This document shows, in pieces, positions 34,211 through 37,539 of a stretch of 37,539 bases of DNA. The notes under the pieces are model-generated. The model worked only from the letters and a program-made list of their open reading frames with translations, did not search any database and was not told the origin of the DNA. The stretch is from Gammaproteobacteria bacterium (GTDB lineage Bacteria; Pseudomonadota; Gammaproteobacteria; Xanthomonadales; SZUA-5), in assembly GCA_030430155.1 (NCBI GenBank), contig JAUIFV010000029.1:1-37539 (forward strand). The letters run 5' to 3'. A program made the translations under genes and the position numbers. Numbering within the stretch: the first letter of the stretch is position 1; each line of letters begins with the position of its first letter.

Positions 34211-35374
34211 ATGAATTTTCAGTTCACCGACGAGCAGCTGATGCTGCAGGACGTAGCGCGCAAGTTCGCCGCCGAGCAGATTCAACCCATCGCTGCCAAA
34301 CATGACGCTAGCGGAGAGTTTCCGCTGCCGACCATCCGTCAAATGGGCGAGCTCGGCCTGATGGGCATCGAAGTGCCCGGCGAGTACGGCGGTTCGGGTC
34401 TGGACGCAATCAGCTACGTGTTGGCGATGGTCGAGATCTCCGCCGTCGATGCCTCCCACGGCACCATCATGTCGGTCAACAACACGCTCTACTGCAATGG
34501 CCTGCTCAAATACGGCAGCGAAGAGCAGAAACAGGCCTACGTGCGACCGGTCGCCGAAGGCAAGGCCATCGGCGCCTATGCATTGACCGAACCGCAGTCC
34601 GGCTCTGACGCTTCCTCGATGCGTATTCGTGCGGTAAAGAGCGCCGACGGCAGCCACTACGTGATCAACGGCAAAAAGAGCTGGATCACCTCCGGACCGG
34701 TGGCCGACTATGTGATTCTGTTCGCGGTGACCGAACCCGCCGCAGGTTCCAAGGGCATCAGCGCCTTCATCATCGACACCAACAAGGAAGGCTTCCACCG
34801 CGGCAAGTCCGAGCCCAAGCTGGGCATCCGCGCCTCGGCCACCTGCGAGATCGAGTTCACCGACTACCAGTGCCCTGCCGAGAACCTGCTCGGCAAGGAA
34901 GGCGAAGGCTTCAAGATCGCGCTGGGGGTGCTCGATGCCGGCCGCATCGGCATCGCCGCTCAGGCCGTCGGCATCTCCCGTGCCGCCTACGAGGCCGCGG
35001 TAGCCTACGCTGGCGAGCGCAAGGCATTCGGCCAATCCATAGGCAGCTTCCAGATGATTCAGCAGAAGATCGCCGACATGAAGTGCCGGCTGGACGCAGC
35101 CTACCTACTTACGCTTCGCGCCGCCTGGCTCAAGCAGCAGGCGGTCAACAGCGGCGCTCGCTTCACTACCGAAGCCAGCGTTGCCAAGCTCACCGCATCC
35201 GAAACCGCCATGTACATCACCCACCAGGCGGTGCAGATCCACGGCGGCATGGGTTATAGCAAGGAATTGCCGGTCGAACGCTACTTCCGCGATGCCAAGA
35301 TCACCGAGATCTATGAAGGCACCAGCGAGATTCAGCGCATGGTGATTGCGCGGATGGAAACTGGGTTGCGATAG
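34211..35374 (+). CDS. Acyl-CoA dehydrogenase, short/medium-chain type
   Basis: A 387-residue FAD enzyme of the butyryl-/short-chain acyl-CoA dehydrogenase group, which desaturates acyl-CoA for beta-oxidation and passes electrons to ETF. Motifs are FTDEQLMLQDVARKFA, YALTEPQSGSDASSM (flavin/substrate), KSWITSGPVADYVI, RKAFGQSIGSFQMIQ, QIHGGMGYSKELPVERYFRDAKI and IYEGTSEIQRMVIAR; the catalytic Glu is that of IYEGTSE. The ATG has AAGGAAG upstream; the frame is open 11 codons further up but without family residues. The 175-base gap before it, after lpxH, shows no gene or clear signal. Confidence 0.94.
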   Translation: MNFQFTDEQLMLQDVARKFAAEQIQPIAAKHDASGEFPLPTIRQMGELGLMGIEVPGEYGGSGLDAISYVLAMVEISAVDASHGTIMSVNNTLYCNGLLKYGSEEQKQAYVRPVAEGKAIGAYALTEPQSGSDASSMRIRAVKSADGSHYVINGKKSWITSGPVADYVILFAVTEPAAGSKGISAFIIDTNKEGFHRGKSEPKLGIRASATCEIEFTDYQCPAENLLGKEGEGFKIALGVLDAGRIGIAAQAVGISRAAYEAAVAYAGERKAFGQSIGSFQMIQQKIADMKCRLDAAYLLTLRAAWLKQQAVNSGARFTTEASVAKLTASETAMYITHQAVQIHGGMGYSKELPVERYFRDAKITEIYEGTSEIQRMVIARMETGLR

Positions 35375-35391
35375 TTCGCTTGGAGCAAAAC

Positions 35392-35423
35392 GAGATGGCG
35401 ACGATCCTTAGTCGCCATCTCGC
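35392..35423 (-). terminator. Strong terminator of the pilin genes
   Basis: CGAGATGGCGAC, an eight-base loop, GTCGCCATCTCG: a perfect 12-bp stem. On the minus strand it is followed by TTTTG, making a good Rho-independent terminator for the pilY1-pilin transcript; on the plus strand it may also stop the acyl-CoA dehydrogenase message. Confidence 0.8.
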
Positions 35424-35460
35424 CTCTAAAAGCTTGCTAGTCTGAACCTGTTGGTTCCGG

Positions 35461-35919
35461 CTAGCGCGTCCAGCAGCGCTCCGCTTGGGTGCCTGTTGCG
35501 GACTTGTTGCCCAGATTATCGACGGTCAATGTCGTGCAATCAGGATCCTGATGACCGTTCGATGGCGTTAGGGTCAGTACATAACCCCGATTGGCATTGG
35601 TCAGAGCAATCCCCACAGTGAACTTGTTGTTCGGTGCGGTCGATGAACTGAAGCCCAGTCCAGCCGTGCCAGTGCCGGTCATGCTGGCCGAATACACCGA
35701 GTTGTTGGTGTAGAAGCGCTCTTGAGCGGCTTGAACACGCAACAGGAAATTCTTACCTTCGGCTCGATTGGCTCGCAGGATGTAGCCCTGATAGGACGGA
35801 ATCGCGATGCTGAGCAGCAAAGCCAGGATCGCCACGACGATCAGCAACTCGATCATCGTGAAGCCTCTGCTGAGCATGCTAACGCGGTGCTGATCAAGCG
35901 ACCAAGATCTAGAGCTCAT
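35461..35919 (-). CDS. pilE: Type IV pilin, PilE-like
   Basis: A 152-residue pilin. The prepilin signal is RGFTMIELLIVVAILALLLS: cleavage after Gly by PilD-type peptidase leaves Phe at +1 and Glu at +5, followed by the hydrophobic assembly helix. Further features are PSYQGYILRANRAEGKNFLLRVQAAQERFYTNNSVYS and two C-terminal cysteines (DPDCTTLTV and AERCWTR) for the disulfide loop, as in PilE minor pilins. The start at 35919 overlaps the pilY1 stop by 11 bases and has GGTGAG upstream; a shorter form from 35877 gives a more usual leader. It is the last gene of a minor-pilin operon and is followed by a terminator. Confidence 0.93.
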   Translation of the reverse strand: MSSRSWSLDQHRVSMLSRGFTMIELLIVVAILALLLSIAIPSYQGYILRANRAEGKNFLLRVQAAQERFYTNNSVYSASMTGTGTAGLGFSSSTAPNNKFTVGIALTNANRGYVLTLTPSNGHQDPDCTTLTVDNLGNKSATGTQAERCWTR

Positions 35920-37539
35920 TCTCACCCACCTCACGCCACGAGCGACGTCGGAATTGTAGGAAAGGAATCGCATCCAAGCCACCGTTGTTGGCGTTCGAGC
36001 CCGCGCCGCCGCCAATCAACAGCACACCAGCGCCACCGCCCGGCGGCGTCACAACTGGCGGCGGTTGCAGCACTGCAGTATTGACGATCTTGCCTACGAC
36101 CGACGGACTATCACCTTGATCGACCACGCCGTTGCCATTGACATCAAACAGCGGGGTGTCCTCGAGAAAACCACCATTGATGGCGTCCAGGACCATGACC
36201 GCACTACTCAAGCTGGGGTCACATGGGTCTGCACTCGCGGGAATGATGGTGCTAGCGATCAGAACCTTCAATCCGGTCAGCAATCCGGCGATTGACACGT
36301 TGCGCTCACCATTGGCAATCAGGTTGAATCGCCATCCACGCGCGCCAGGAGTAATTGGATTGTCGGTAATCCGGCGAAAACCCTGCAGATCCTGAGAAAG
36401 GGTCTGCCTGACCAGTGTACCCACCGGAACCGGATAAGACGCCGCCGCCGACCCGCAGGCCAATCGACCAGACTCGCGAATGCCGTAATAGGCCTGCTGA
36501 TCATTGGTCACCTTATCGGCCTGAGTCAGATAACGCCCCGTTCCGAACGTCACGATGAAGTTGTTGCCGAAGTCCCACGGATCGCTGCCACCTAGCGTAC
36601 CCAACTCATCCAGGACCAGACGAGGCGTGACAGTAATCGCCTGCGTACCGGGAGTCTGGAACATCAGATCAGAGCACCAACTGGACGGGGTGGGAGATTC
36701 CAGATTGAATCTAAACAGCTTTCCAGTCAGATCACCTGCAAACCCGACCTCATAGCTGATGTCACCGTCATAATCGCCCAGATTGACGCCGACCAATCCC
36801 TGGGTACCAGCCCCTAGATCGAACTTCTTAAGCACAGTACCAGTCGCGACGTCAATCGCAAACAAGACACTTCGTCCAGAGCCTACGACCCCATCCGATT
36901 CATCACTGTTATATCCGGCCGACACGAACACCGCGTACTGCCCGTTGTTCATACGTCCGATCTGCGGCAATCCGTAGGTGTATCCGAGATCACGGTCACC
37001 CGGCGCTGAGCGGTCCGTGAACTCCCACAGCACTTTTGCAGCCAGAGTCGATTCAGAAGCACCAAAGCCTGGATCGGTCACATCAAGCAGGCTGACGCTC
37101 TGCCCGCCACCGCGTAGCGTAACGGCCGCGACCGTTCTCCAACGTCCGTTGAGGAAAACATCGCGCGGAATGATCTCTTGGTCAACGAACGGATTGAACT
37201 GGAAGTTTGTATCCGTCAACTCTCCCAGATTCGGATACACCGCACCCGGAATATAGGCCCAAACCTCTTCGCCACTGTCTGCGTCAAACGCATGCAGCAT
37301 TCCGTCGTTGCCGCCGACGTACACCATCGGACGCCGTTGAGTCAGACTGCCGCAATTGAGTCCTGCCGCGGCTGCGCTATCCCGCTGATCCGACAAACAA
37401 AGCGCGAAGGTGTTGTAACAGACCCCCGGATTGCTGGTGCACGCGTACTCCGCGTCAGTCGGTTGCCAAACACCATCGGAGTAACCATCGAATGGCGCCT
37501 CGATGAATACCGCTTGCGAGGAAATGACCGCGCCCAGCA
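35909..37539 (-). CDS. pilY1: PilY1-type pilus assembly/adhesion protein, C-terminal part
   Basis: Open to the right edge; 542 residues are visible and the start lies outside. The sequence is the PilC/PilY1 beta-propeller: LGAVISSQAVFIEAPFDGY, VYVGGNDGMLHAFDADSGEEVWAYIPGAVYPNL, LLDVTDPGF, ISAGYNSDES-like blades, and LGDYDGDISYEVGFAGDLTGKLFRFNL, which holds a D-x-D-x-D type calcium loop. The C-terminus has a Pro/Gly-rich linker and ends RRRSWREVGENEL, a usual PilY1 ending. PilY1 sits at the pilus tip, supports extension and adhesion, and is encoded with minor pilins as here. The region is slightly less GC-rich than the rest of the window. Confidence 0.93.
   Translation of the reverse strand, partial: LGAVISSQAVFIEAPFDGYSDGVWQPTDAEYACTSNPGVCYNTFALCLSDQRDSAAAAGLNCGSLTQRRPMVYVGGNDGMLHAFDADSGEEVWAYIPGAVYPNLGELTDTNFQFNPFVDQEIIPRDVFLNGRWRTVAAVTLRGGGQSVSLLDVTDPGFGASESTLAAKVLWEFTDRSAPGDRDLGYTYGLPQIGRMNNGQYAVFVSAGYNSDESDGVVGSGRSVLFAIDVATGTVLKKFDLGAGTQGLVGVNLGDYDGDISYEVGFAGDLTGKLFRFNLESPTPSSWCSDLMFQTPGTQAITVTPRLVLDELGTLGGSDPWDFGNNFIVTFGTGRYLTQADKVTNDQQAYYGIRESGRLACGSAAASYPVPVGTLVRQTLSQDLQGFRRITDNPITPGARGWRFNLIANGERNVSIAGLLTGLKVLIASTIIPASADPCDPSLSSAVMVLDAINGGFLEDTPLFDVNGNGVVDQGDSPSVVGKIVNTAVLQPPPVVTPPGGGAGVLLIGGGAGSNANNGGLDAIPFLQFRRRSWREVGENEL

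Overview
The window is GC-rich, densely coded DNA from a Gram-negative proteobacterium, most likely a gammaproteobacterium of the Xanthomonadales/Lysobacterales type. This is inferred from lpxH (lipid A synthesis), TonB and porin outer-membrane proteins, type IV pilus genes, a 4Fe-4S FNR-type regulator, several REP-like intergenic repeats and the protein family mix. The organism looks like a facultative denitrifier. No rRNA, tRNA, CRISPR array, prophage or complete insertion sequence was seen.

Layout. 1-4250: DUF1223 protein, secreted subtilase, WYL regulator, MAPEG protein and a LEA14-like lipoprotein. 4267-4402: an inverted-repeat element. 4484-8854: a DmdC-type acyl-CoA dehydrogenase, then a secreted alpha/beta hydrolase divergent from a PadR regulator with a HAAS-type membrane partner; a clear inverted-repeat operator lies between them. 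8855-9302: two adjacent MITE-like inverted-repeat elements. 9413-13272: DUF2306 membrane protein, membrane-anchored AraC regulator, a REP cluster, a secreted FG-GAP protein and an HNH endonuclease.

13420-24445 is a respiratory nitrite/NO cluster: an alginate-export-type porin, cytochrome cd1 nitrite reductase (NirS) with an additional N-terminal cytochrome c domain, a TonB-dependent receptor, an FNR/Anr regulator with all four cluster cysteines, a SirB2 protein, quinol-dependent NO reductase (NorZ type) and NnrS. FNR-type boxes (TTGAT-N4-ATCAA and variants) sit in the nirS/TonB and norZ/nnrS divergent intergenic regions, so the regulator probably controls its neighbours under low oxygen. NirS would reduce nitrite to NO in the periplasm, NorZ would reduce NO to N2O in the membrane, and NnrS would protect against NO. 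Heme d1 biosynthesis, nitrate reductase and N2O reductase genes are not in the window.

24458-37539 is mixed housekeeping and accessory DNA: DUF547 protein, EamA transporter, a 1036-residue fusion of a complete 2-oxoacid dehydrogenase E1 (alpha plus beta) to a class III adenylyl cyclase and an FHA domain, a TM/zinc-ribbon protein behind gltX, a DUF4399 protein, a VOC-like protein, a secreted cyclophilin, lpxH, a short-chain-type acyl-CoA dehydrogenase, and a type IV pilus pair (PilE-like pilin and PilY1, the latter running off the right edge).

The most unusual item is the E1-cyclase-FHA fusion, which has intact catalytic and binding motifs in every domain. Next come an identical C-terminal DGFE ending on two unrelated secreted proteins, the NirS fusion, and several uncatalogued-looking inverted-repeat elements.
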